Assembly: GCF_016758175.1 (NCBI RefSeq)
Contig: NZ_QYAB01000001.1
Span: forward strand, 1,509,162-1,573,161
DNA: 64,000 bases
From: Leucobacter zeae
GTDB lineage: Bacteria; Actinomycetota; Actinomycetes; Actinomycetales; Microbacteriaceae
Direction of reading: 5' to 3'
Positions within the stretch are counted from its first letter, which is position 1. Each line of letters begins with the position of its first letter. The notes under the pieces are model-generated. The model saw only the letters and a list, made by a program, of their open reading frames with translations. It did no database searches and had not been told where the DNA came from. Below, piece by piece: positions 38,551 through 46,480 of the stretch. The position numbers and the translations under genes are program-made.

Positions 38551-38592
38551 TGGCAGTCGTCAGTGTGCGGGTACTGCTCCCTCGTCCGCACC
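38551..38592 (-). ncRNA. Guanidine-III (ykkC-III) riboswitch
   Basis: On the minus strand upstream of the SMR pair lies GTGCGGACGAGG, then GAGCAG, TACCCGCAC, and GACGACTGCC. Stem P1 is GUGCGG (38586-38591) with CCGCAC. A pseudoknot forms between GCAG (complement of 38574-38577) and CTGC (complement of 38553-38556). The ACGAGG, GUACC and GAC-purine-A elements match the known Thermobifida fusca guanidine-III aptamer. The 3' strand ends one or two bases before the GAGAGG ribosome-binding site, so guanidinium binding should alter translation. Confidence 0.85.
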
Positions 38593-38809
38593 CCGGTCGC
38601 GGGGTCTGCCTCAAGTGTCGCACACCTCGACGGACTCCGTGCCCAGGAGCTGCACAGGGTACGCGCGGTGCCGATCGGGGGCGCCGCCACCCCGGATCCG
38701 ACGGGGTTCCAGCGCGTCGGATGAGAAACTCACCGCTCGGCATGCTCCATGGGGGATAATCGGAGATGCGCCGGTTCGGCGCAGACGACGGGGGATCGAG
38801 AGGAGCGCG

Positions 38810-39466
38810 GTGTTCGGCTGGTCCAAGAAGCAGCGCAAGCGCAAGACGTCGCGGCCCCCGCGCAAGCTGCCTCGTCGCGTGCTCGCCCCGGTCGAGGAGA
38901 TCGCCGAGCAGGGACTGCTCGTCGCGGACGTCGCGGTGCGGATGACGGTGAAGAACGCGATCATCATGAACGCGCTGAAGCGCCACGTCGACTACGACGG
39001 CGCGCAGATCGTCGACATGGTCCGCGAAGCGACCGAGGATCTCGCCGTCGAGCGCGAGAAGGACGCCACCCACATCTCCCGCATGCGCAACGAGATCCGG
39101 GACACGGGTCGCAGCTCATGGAGCGAGTCCGACTACGGCAACGACGACAACCGCACCCTGCGCCATCGCCAGGAGGTGTACGAGCGCGTCGCGGCCGAGC
39201 TGCGCGCCCGGGCCGCCGATGACGCGTACCTGCAGGCGACGGCCGAGCGCGCGCGCTCGATGGCGTGGGACGAGATCGGCGACTCGCTGAAGGAGCGGGC
39301 CACGCACCCGTACTACAGCGGGGGAGACAGCGACGAGTACCGGGATGCCCGCGAGGGCAGGATCCAGCAGCTCATCGAGAAGGACCTCACGCAGCTCATC
39401 CAGCAGCAGAACGGCAAGCCGGCGAAGGGGTGGAAGGCCCGCCGCAAGGAGCGCTCGGGCGACTGA
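38810..39466 (+). CDS. Hypothetical charged, helical protein
   Basis: A 218-residue soluble protein that I do not recognise. A very basic N-terminus (KKQRKRKTSRPPRKLPRR) precedes a predominantly helical, charged body rich in Arg and Glu, with probable coiled-coil segments around 75-150 and a basic tail. Nucleic-acid or membrane-surface binding would fit but is inference. The GTG start is supported by AGGAG five bases before it. Codon use matches the neighbours. Confidence 0.75.
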   Translation: MFGWSKKQRKRKTSRPPRKLPRRVLAPVEEIAEQGLLVADVAVRMTVKNAIIMNALKRHVDYDGAQIVDMVREATEDLAVEREKDATHISRMRNEIRDTGRSSWSESDYGNDDNRTLRHRQEVYERVAAELRARAADDAYLQATAERARSMAWDEIGDSLKERATHPYYSGGDSDEYRDAREGRIQQLIEKDLTQLIQQQNGKPAKGWKARRKERSGD

Positions 39467-39531
39467 GGCGCGTCCGGTCGGTCGGGTCCGCGCCTGGGGC
39501 GCCCCGGGCCGGCAAGCGGTTCGACTGCCTT

Positions 39532-39924
39532 CTAGCCGCGCTCGAGCAGCTCGGGGTGCTTCGCGAGGTAGCCCTCGATGAACCAGCACGACGCGAGCAC
39601 GCGCCGGTCGCCGATGGCATCGCCCGTGAGGGCGCGCCGTGCGAGCAGCCCGGAGAGCCCCGTGCCCCGCAACGCGGGCGCGACCACGGTGTGGTCGAAG
39701 TCGATGATGCCGGGATCCTCCGTCGACCCAGCCCCGCGCAGCGTGTAGTGCGCTTCGCCCACGAGCCGCTCCGCGCCGGTGCCCGATCCGTCGCCGGTGC
39801 CCGGCCGTCCGTCCGCGCCCGATCCGGCGTCGGCTGCGTAGAGGGCGTACCTGCTCCGCTCCGGCTCGTGGGCGAATCGGAAGCCGTCGGCCGCGGCCTG
39901 TTCCTCGTTCTGGTACCTGGACAT
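39532..39924 (-). CDS. GNAT-like N-acetyltransferase (COG2388 type)
   Basis: A 130-residue small acetyltransferase-like protein. DHTVVAPALRGTGLSGLLARRAL is the acetyl-CoA-binding motif A, and CWFIEGYLAKHPE matches the end of the YjdJ/COG2388 family. A Gly/Asp-rich insertion (GADGRPGTGDGSGTGAE) interrupts the N-terminal half. Substrate unknown. The ATG lies six bases after TATGGT (complement of 39931-39936). Confidence 0.82.
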   Translation of the reverse strand: MSRYQNEEQAAADGFRFAHEPERSRYALYAADAGSGADGRPGTGDGSGTGAERLVGEAHYTLRGAGSTEDPGIIDFDHTVVAPALRGTGLSGLLARRALTGDAIGDRRVLASCWFIEGYLAKHPELLERG

Positions 39925-40005
39925 GGCCACACCATACTCCGCCGGGCTGGGGCTGCTGCCAGGCGACCCCGACGAGCGCCTCGGGCGGAGCGATATCCTC
40001 GAGTG

Positions 40006-40575
40006 ATGCGCAGAACGACTCGGTACGGCGCTGCGGCGTGCGCGGTGCTCCTCCTCCCGGCGCTCGCCGCGTGCTCGGCGCCGGAGCCCGAGCCGCCCCG
40101 GGAGCTGACGATCAGCGACGCCGGCGGCGTCTACCTCGAGGCCGTCTGCCCCGTGAACGACGCCTGGGACCTGGCGGATGTCGAGGTCGACCGCCTCCGC
40201 CTCGCCGTCGCCCGCGGCGAGGTCGACGCCGACACCGAGCCGTTCGCCGATGCGATCCGCACCGTCGCGCAAGCCGATGTTGCGGCCGCCGAACGCCTCG
40301 GATCGGAGCGCCAGATCTGGCCGGGGCACGCGGCGGACGCCGTCGCAGCGGTCGTCGAGACCCTGGAGGCCGAGCGCGCTCAGGCGCGCAGGGTCGCGAA
40401 GCTCGACGCCGAGGAGATCGCGGCGTACGAGTGGGCCGGTGCGGCCGAGAGCGCCGCGGCTTCGGCCGCAGCGCGGAAGGCGCTCGAGCTCCCCGACGAC
40501 GGTGCGGCCGCCTGCGCCCGATGGGCCGAGCAGCGGACCGGCGAGTCGGACTCGACGGAGGCTGAGGATGACTGA
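40006..40575 (+). CDS. Lipoprotein, unknown
   Basis: A 189-residue exported lipoprotein with a signal peptide and lipobox LAAC (Cys23), followed by a Pro/Glu stretch and an Ala/Glu-rich, probably helical body. No domain is recognised. TATCCT (39994-39999) lies six bases before the ATG, so it is probably leaderless. Its end overlaps the start of the SAHH-like gene by 8 bases, suggesting one transcript; a functional link is unproved. Confidence 0.75.
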   Translation: MRRTTRYGAAACAVLLLPALAACSAPEPEPPRELTISDAGGVYLEAVCPVNDAWDLADVEVDRLRLAVARGEVDADTEPFADAIRTVAQADVAAAERLGSERQIWPGHAADAVAAVVETLEAERAQARRVAKLDAEEIAAYEWAGAAESAAASAAARKALELPDDGAAACARWAEQRTGESDSTEAEDD

Positions 40576-42406
40576 GACGAGGGGGCCGGTGGCCATGCAC
40601 GACGGAGGAGCGATGCCCGAAGGCCCCGCCAGGCTTCGCGTGGAGCGCGCGCTGCGGGCGGCTGCGCGCGCCGGCAACCGCCTGCTCAGCGGCGGCGTCG
40701 CACGGGTAGAGGTCACGGCCGAAGACGATCGCCGAGTGCTGGTGGGCGCGCTGGCCCGCTCGGGCGTACGGTGCGCTGCCGACGCTGCGGCGCCGGCAGA
40801 CTTCGTGTTCGTGGATCGCGCGCACGGGGGAGACGCGGCCACGGCCGGGCCGGAGGCCGGCACCGTCGCGACCGAATCCGGCGTCGCACCGCACGGAGCG
40901 GGAGGCGGCCTGCCCGCGGTCGTGGTGGGGCTCGACGGGTCCCTCCGATCGTCGCGGAGCGATGACGCGCCTGCGCGGATCGCCTGGGCGGCGAGGGGCA
41001 TGCCCGCCACCTCAGCGCTCGCCGAGCGCCTCAGAGCTGCGAACGCCGGGCGCTCGCCGCGCATCGCCGTGAGCCTCGTGCTCGAACCGAAGACCGCGGC
41101 GTTCACCCTGGCGCTCGCGGAGGCCGGCTGCGAGGTCGCGCTGTTCAGCGCGACCTCCGAGACCGACACGGAGGTCGCCGCAGCGCTCGCCGCCGACGGC
41201 CGGGTCGCGGTGTTCGCCCCGACGGCTCCCGTCGACCCGCACTCAGCGCCGAGCGAGCCGAACGCTCCGGGCGCCGGCACGCGCGCCGCTGAGTTCGAGG
41301 CGGCGGAGGCCGACTCAGCCGCGGTCGACGTGGCCGCGGTCGACGCCGCGCACGCCGCCGGAGTGCTGGCGTGGGGCCCCGAGTTCCTGATCGACGACGG
41401 CTCGCACCTGATCCGACTGGCCCACACCGAGCGACGCGAGGCCCTGCGCGGACTGCGCGCGGCCGCCGAGGAGACGACGAGCGGCGTGCGACCGCTCCAC
41501 GAGATGGCACGCGACGGCATGCTGCGGATCCCGGTCGTCTCCGTCAACGACGCGCGTACGAAGACCGGCTTCGACAACCTCATCGGCACCGGACAGTCGT
41601 GCGTCTTCGCGATCGCCGACCTGCTCGACGCGGCGGGCTGGTCCCCGCGGCGCGGTGGATCCCGCGGCGACCGCGCGGGATCCACCGGTGGCGTGGATGC
41701 CGCCGCCTCAGCGGGCTATCCCGGCGTAGCCGGCACCCGGTGGACGATCGTGGGCTACGGCCCAGTCGGGGTCGGCACCGCGCGTTTCGCAGCGGCCCTC
41801 GGCGCGCGCGTCGCGGTCGTCGAGCGCGACCCCGTACTGGCGCTCGCCGCGCTCCACGACGGCTTCGAGGCGCGCACCGCGGCGGATGCGCTGCCCGACT
41901 CCGACGTCGTGGTGAGCGCGACGGGCGTCTGGCACACGCTCGATGCGATGGATCTGGCCGCGGTGCCCGACGGCGCAGCGGTCGCCGTCGCCGGGGGGAT
42001 CGACGACGAGCTCGCGCTCGACGCCCTCCGCGCGCAGGGTTGGACCGAGCGCCGGATCGCCGACGGGGTCGACGAGTGGATCGCCCCGGGCCGAGACGCG
42101 GGACCGCTCGTGCTCGCGCGCGGCGGCGGAGTCAACTACACCGCGGCGGAGGGGAACCCGATCGAGGTGATGGATCTCTCATTCGCCACCCAGCTCGCGG
42201 CGCTGGTCGGTCTGCTCGAGCGCGCCCCCGCACCGGGCGTGCATCCGCTCGGTTCCACGGCGGAGCGCGCGGTCGCCGACGCGGCGCTCGGCGCTCGCGG
42301 CGGCCGGGCCGCGGAGGGGGCGGCTCCCGCCAGGGCCGGGGGAGCGGCGCAGCCGTGGACGGTGCACCGCTACCGCGCGCACGCCGACGGCACCGAAACG
42401 CCCTAG
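40568..42406 (+). CDS. Divergent S-adenosylhomocysteinase-like NAD-binding protein
   Basis: A 612-residue member of the SAHH superfamily. Clear matches are EETTSGV (301-307), VNDARTKTGFDN (326-337, keeping the catalytic Asn327, Lys332, Asp336), GTGQS (340-344), the NAD motif GYGPVG (396-401) and AEGNPIEVMDLSFA (527-540). However the three substrate histidines of SAHH are replaced: the position in GMPATSA is Gly144, GHFD reads GGID (Gly477), and GHP reads GNP (Asn530). The N-terminal 140 residues are also unusual. A substrate other than SAH, or loss of hydrolase activity, is likely. A deaminase gene follows. Confidence 0.78.
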   Translation: MTETRGPVAMHDGGAMPEGPARLRVERALRAAARAGNRLLSGGVARVEVTAEDDRRVLVGALARSGVRCAADAAAPADFVFVDRAHGGDAATAGPEAGTVATESGVAPHGAGGGLPAVVVGLDGSLRSSRSDDAPARIAWAARGMPATSALAERLRAANAGRSPRIAVSLVLEPKTAAFTLALAEAGCEVALFSATSETDTEVAAALAADGRVAVFAPTAPVDPHSAPSEPNAPGAGTRAAEFEAAEADSAAVDVAAVDAAHAAGVLAWGPEFLIDDGSHLIRLAHTERREALRGLRAAAEETTSGVRPLHEMARDGMLRIPVVSVNDARTKTGFDNLIGTGQSCVFAIADLLDAAGWSPRRGGSRGDRAGSTGGVDAAASAGYPGVAGTRWTIVGYGPVGVGTARFAAALGARVAVVERDPVLALAALHDGFEARTAADALPDSDVVVSATGVWHTLDAMDLAAVPDGAAVAVAGGIDDELALDALRAQGWTERRIADGVDEWIAPGRDAGPLVLARGGGVNYTAAEGNPIEVMDLSFATQLAALVGLLERAPAPGVHPLGSTAERAVADAALGARGGRAAEGAAPARAGGAAQPWTVHRYRAHADGTETP

Positions 42407-42416
42407 AATCGTGCGG

Positions 42417-43727
42417 GTGACTTCCGCAGACCCGATCGTCGTCCACAGCGCGGCCCTCGTCTTCCCCGTGACCAGCCCCCGCGTCGTCGACGGGGCCGTC
42501 GCGGTGCGCGGGGACCGGATCCTGCATGTCGGCGACCGACGCTGGGTGCTCGACACGCTCCGCGACCGGGGAGCGGCGTTCACGGAGGAGCGCTGGGACG
42601 GGGTGCTCACGCCGGGGCTCGTCAATGCCCACACGCACCTGCAGTACACCCGTATGGCCGAGGTCGCGGCGCGGGACTACACCGGCTTCGACGACTGGGG
42701 CGATGCGTTCGACCGGGTCTACGGACGCGGCGGGCACGACTGGCGGGCGGCGGCGGCGGAGGGCGCGGGCATGAGCCTCGCCGCGGGCGTGACGGCTGCG
42801 GCGGACGTCGTGACGGACCGCGAGGCGCTCGGCGCGCTGCACGACGCGGGGATGCACGGCATCGCCTACTGGGAGGTCTACGGCGCCAGCAACGACGGCT
42901 GGGACGCCGCTGCGAAGCACGGCGTCCGCGAGCAGATCCGCGCGATCCCGACCCCGCCGGGCGCCGGGGTTTCGCCCCACGCGCCCTACTCGCTCGATGT
43001 GCAGCCGCTGCTCGAGCTCCCCGACATCGTGCGCGAGGAGGGGCTGCGCCTCCACATCCATCTCGCCGAGGCGCACATGGAACGCGAGTTCGACGGGATC
43101 GACGGCTTCGCGGGCGCCGGATCCACGGGCCACGGCGCCTGGCCCGAGCTCGGCGCCGATAGTTTCCGGGCCCTGAGGTCGCACGGCATCGGGGTCTCGT
43201 CGACGCAGTTCGTCGACCACCTCGGGGTGCTCGGGCCCGACTGCCACATCGCGCACGGCGTCTACGTGAGCGCCGAGGATCGTGCACTGCTGCGCGCCCG
43301 CGGCACGAGCGTGGCGCTCTGCCCGCGATCGAACGAGGTCATCGGACTCGACATGCCCCCGGTCGCGGCGTACCTGCGGGAGGGCAACCCGATCGCCGTG
43401 GGCACTGACTCGCTCTCGTCGTCGCCGTCGCTCGATCTGCTCGCCGACGTCGGCGCGCTCTACCGGGTGGCGCGGAAGCAGGGCTACCGGGGTGACGACC
43501 TGCACCAGCGCCTGTTCGGCGCGGCGACGCTCGGCGGAGCGGCCGCGCTCGGTCTGAACGTGGGCAAGCAACGGATCGGGCAGCTCGGCGTCGGCGCGAT
43601 GGCCGATCTCGCGTACTTCGACGTGCCCGTGCGCAACCCCGACGCAGCGCTCGCGGAGCTCGTGGAGGCGGGGGCGGGGCTCGCGAGGCGCACCGTCGTC
43701 GGCGGCGTGGAGAAGTTCCGCGCCTGA
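42417..43727 (+). CDS. Amidohydrolase, SAH/MTA deaminase-like (TRZ/ATZ family)
   Basis: A 436-residue metal-dependent deaminase of the adenosine/guanine deaminase-like amidohydrolase group. Metal and catalytic residues are visible: His72 and His74 (NAHTHLQ), His215 and Glu218 (HIHLAE), His280 (IAHG) and Asp331 (GTDSL). Related enzymes deaminate S-adenosylhomocysteine, methylthioadenosine or aminofutalosine. The GTG at 42417 is preferred over 42411 because TAGAAT (42404-42409) lies seven bases upstream. It stands 10 bases after the SAHH-like gene. Confidence 0.83.
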   Translation: MTSADPIVVHSAALVFPVTSPRVVDGAVAVRGDRILHVGDRRWVLDTLRDRGAAFTEERWDGVLTPGLVNAHTHLQYTRMAEVAARDYTGFDDWGDAFDRVYGRGGHDWRAAAAEGAGMSLAAGVTAAADVVTDREALGALHDAGMHGIAYWEVYGASNDGWDAAAKHGVREQIRAIPTPPGAGVSPHAPYSLDVQPLLELPDIVREEGLRLHIHLAEAHMEREFDGIDGFAGAGSTGHGAWPELGADSFRALRSHGIGVSSTQFVDHLGVLGPDCHIAHGVYVSAEDRALLRARGTSVALCPRSNEVIGLDMPPVAAYLREGNPIAVGTDSLSSSPSLDLLADVGALYRVARKQGYRGDDLHQRLFGAATLGGAAALGLNVGKQRIGQLGVGAMADLAYFDVPVRNPDAALAELVEAGAGLARRTVVGGVEKFRA

Positions 43728-43748
43728 CGCCGCCCCGCTCGGCGGCGT
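43727..43748 (+). terminator. Hairpin terminator after deaminase gene
   Basis: An 8-bp stem ACGCCGCC / GGCGGCGT with a CCGCTC loop begins at the stop codon. It separates the deaminase from the ABC transporter genes. Confidence 0.6.
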
Positions 43749-43879
43749 CGCGCGCGCCGGGCCCGGCACTGTGACCGGGTGTGACGGCGCATTCGATCCG
43801 CGCCCCGCGGGTCTCGTACAATGAACCTCGGCCCGCTCGGCACCCGCCGCGCGCACCGCACGTCCTGCAAGGAGCACCC

Positions 43880-44716
43880 ATGTCACGCACTTCCCGCCTC
43901 GTCGCCGCCGCAGCCGCCGGCGCCGCAGCGATCCTCCTCCTGACCTCCTGCTCGAGCGGCGGCTCCGACGCCGGCGCGGCCTCGGACGGGGTCGGGGCGG
44001 TGACCGAGGGCAAGCTTACGGTCGCGACCGGCGAGCCCGCATACGCGCCGTGGGTGCTGAACGACGACCCCGAGAGCGGGGAGGGCTTCGAAGCTGCGGT
44101 CGTCTACGCCGTCGCCGAGGAGATGGGCTACGCGAAGAGCGATGTCGTGTGGACCCGCTCGGGCTTCGAGGCGGCGATCGCCCCCGGCCCCAAGGACTGG
44201 GACCTCAACGTGCAGCAGTTCTCGGTCGACGAGCAGCGCAAGAAGGCCGTGGACTTCTCGTCGCCCTACTACGTCACGACGCAGGCCGTCGTGGCGGCGC
44301 CAGGCACGAAGGCGGCCGATGCGAAGAGCATCGCCGACCTGAAGGACGCCGCGATCGGCGTCGCCTCGGGCACCACGTCGCTGCAGGTCGCCGAGGAGGT
44401 GCTCGGCGAGACCCCGCAGGTCTTCAACAGCGTCGACGACGCCGTCGCCGCCCTCACGAGCGGGCAGATCGACGCGCTCGTCACGGACCTGCCCGGCGCG
44501 TTCTACGTGCGCGACGCCCAGCTCGAGGGCGAGGGCACGATCGTCGGCCAGCTCGAGTCGGACGCGGGCGGCGACGAGTTCGCCTTCGTGCTGCCGAAGG
44601 ACTCGGCGCTGACGGCCGAGGTGTCGAAGGCAGTCGACGCGCTGCGCGAGGACGGCACCCTCGACGAGCTCGCCGCGAAGTGGATCGCGGACCAGGGCGC
44701 CCCCGTCCTCGAGTGA
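43880..44716 (+). CDS. ABC transporter substrate-binding lipoprotein (polar amino acid type)
   Basis: A 278-residue family 3 solute-binding protein with a signal peptide and lipobox LTSC. The mature part begins with a Ser/Gly linker, then KLTVATGEPAYAPWVLND, DWDLNVQQFSVDEQRKKAVDFSSPYYVT and a GVASGTTS segment at the ligand cleft. Homologues bind amino acids or opines; the ligand cannot be read from sequence. AAGGAG lies before ATG. It heads a three-gene importer operon with overlapping junctions. Confidence 0.9.
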   Translation: MSRTSRLVAAAAAGAAAILLLTSCSSGGSDAGAASDGVGAVTEGKLTVATGEPAYAPWVLNDDPESGEGFEAAVVYAVAEEMGYAKSDVVWTRSGFEAAIAPGPKDWDLNVQQFSVDEQRKKAVDFSSPYYVTTQAVVAAPGTKAADAKSIADLKDAAIGVASGTTSLQVAEEVLGETPQVFNSVDDAVAALTSGQIDALVTDLPGAFYVRDAQLEGEGTIVGQLESDAGGDEFAFVLPKDSALTAEVSKAVDALREDGTLDELAAKWIADQGAPVLE

Positions 44717-45603
44717 CCCGAGTGACGACCGTTCCGGGCGCGGCCCCGTCGGGGCCCGCGACGTTCTCCCCGTCCGCGATCGAGCTCGAGCGGCGGGCGT
44801 TCCGCAGCGCCCGCAAGCAGCGCTCGATCCTCGTCAGCCTGGCCAGCACGCTCGTGTTCGCCGCGGTGATCGTCCTCCTCCTCGTCAACAGCCCCGGCTG
44901 GGGCAAGGTCCGCGAGACGTTCTTCGACCTCGGCGTCGCGGTCGACGCGTTCCCGCGCGTCATCGAGGGGCTCTGGCTCAACATCCAGGTGCTCGTGATC
45001 GCCGCCGTCGGCGTCGCGATCCTGGGCACGCTCCTCGCGGTCGCCCGCACGCTCAAGGGGCCGGTGTTCACGCCGATCCGGCTGCTCGCGGCGGGCTACA
45101 CCGACCTGTTCCGCGGCATCCCGGTGCTGCTCGTGCTCTACCTCGTGGGCTTCGGCATCCCCGGCCTCAACCTCGTCGGCAAGATGCCGGGGCAGTTCTG
45201 GGGCACGATCGCGCTCATCCTCTGCTATTCGGCGTACGTCGCCGAGGTGCTGCGCGCCGGCATCGACGCCGTGCATCCGTCGCAGCGCCTCGCCGCACGG
45301 TCGCTCGGGCTGAGCCACGGCAAGACCCTGCGCATCGTCGTGCTGCCCCAGGCCGTGCGCAAGGTGACCCCGGCGCTCATGAACGACTTCGTGTCGATGC
45401 AGAAGGACGTCGGGCTGATCTCGGTGCTCGGGGCGGTCGACGCCGTGCGCGCCGCGCAGATCGAGGTCGCTTCGGCCTACAACTTCACGCCCTACGTGCT
45501 CGCCGGCCTGCTCTTCGTGCTGCTGTCGTGGCCGTTCATCCGGCTCACCGACTGGCTGACGGCGCGCGCGCAACGGCGCGAGCAGATCGGAGGGGTCGTA
45601 TGA
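44713..45603 (+). CDS. ABC transporter permease (amino acid type)
   Basis: A 296-residue HisM/GlnP-like permease with about five to six membrane helices after an ~40-residue cytoplasmic N-terminus. RGIPVLLVLYLVGFGIPGL and the EAA loop RAGIDAVHPSQRLAARSLGLSHGKTLRIVVLPQA are characteristic. The GTG overlaps the binding-protein stop (GTGA), though GTG at 44722 is possible. Only one permease is present, so it probably works as a homodimer. Confidence 0.9.
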   Translation: MTRVTTVPGAAPSGPATFSPSAIELERRAFRSARKQRSILVSLASTLVFAAVIVLLLVNSPGWGKVRETFFDLGVAVDAFPRVIEGLWLNIQVLVIAAVGVAILGTLLAVARTLKGPVFTPIRLLAAGYTDLFRGIPVLLVLYLVGFGIPGLNLVGKMPGQFWGTIALILCYSAYVAEVLRAGIDAVHPSQRLAARSLGLSHGKTLRIVVLPQAVRKVTPALMNDFVSMQKDVGLISVLGAVDAVRAAQIEVASAYNFTPYVLAGLLFVLLSWPFIRLTDWLTARAQRREQIGGVV

Positions 45604-46385
45604 CCACGACCGGCCAGCAGACCGCGGCACCCGTGCTCGAGGTACGCGACGTGCACAAGCGCTTCGGCGACCATCCCGTGCTCCGCGGCATCGACCTCGC
45701 CGTCCGGCGTCACGAGGTCGTCGTGCTCATCGGAGCCTCGGGGTCGGGCAAGTCGACGCTGCTCAAGACGATCAACCTGCTCGAGCAGGTCGACGACGGG
45801 CAGATCCTGCTCACCGGATCCGACGGCGCGATCGAGGACATCACCGATCCTCGGGCCGACGCGGACCGCGTGCGCGCGCGCATCGGGGTCGTCTTCCAGC
45901 ACTACAACCTGTTCCCGCACATGAGCGTGATCGACAACGTCACGCTCGCGGCGCGGCGGGTGTTCGGCACGCCCCGGGCCGAGGCCGAGCGGCGCGGGAT
46001 GGAGCTGCTCACCCGCATCGGCCTCGCCGACAAGGCCCGGGAGTACCCGGACCGGCTCTCGGGCGGCCAGCAGCAGCGCGTCGCGATCGCGCGCGCCGTC
46101 GCGACGGATCCGGAGCTGCTGCTGCTCGACGAGATCACGAGCGCGCTCGACCCGCAGCTGGTCGGGGAGGTGCTCGACCTGGTGCGCGAGCTCAAGGCGA
46201 CGGGTTCGACGATCGTGATGGCCACCCACGAGATGTCGTTCGCCCGGCGGGTGGCGGACCGGGTGGTCTACCTCAAGGACGGCGTGATCGTGGAGTCGGG
46301 CCCGCCCGAGCAGATCTTCGAGCGGCCCGAGCGCGAGGAGACGCGGGAGTTCCTCGCGCGGCTGAGCGACCCCTTCTCCGCCTGA
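45600..46385 (+). CDS. ABC transporter ATP-binding protein (amino acid type)
   Basis: A 261-residue ATPase with Walker A GASGSGKST, the ABC signature LSGGQQQR, Walker B LLLLDEITSALD and the switch His in THEMSF. An insertion with Asp and Arg (GAIEDITDPRADADR) lies between Walker A and the Q-loop FQHYNLFPHMSV. It powers the adjacent permease. The ATG overlaps the permease stop by 4 bases. Confidence 0.92.
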   Translation: MTTTGQQTAAPVLEVRDVHKRFGDHPVLRGIDLAVRRHEVVVLIGASGSGKSTLLKTINLLEQVDDGQILLTGSDGAIEDITDPRADADRVRARIGVVFQHYNLFPHMSVIDNVTLAARRVFGTPRAEAERRGMELLTRIGLADKAREYPDRLSGGQQQRVAIARAVATDPELLLLDEITSALDPQLVGEVLDLVRELKATGSTIVMATHEMSFARRVADRVVYLKDGVIVESGPPEQIFERPEREETREFLARLSDPFSA

Positions 46386-46480
46386 GCGGCGCGACGCAAT
46401 CGTCCGACCCGTCCGCGCACAGCGCACACCGGCGGGTCGGGGATGCGCGCTGGCGCGATTCTCGGTAAGGTGGATCCCTT

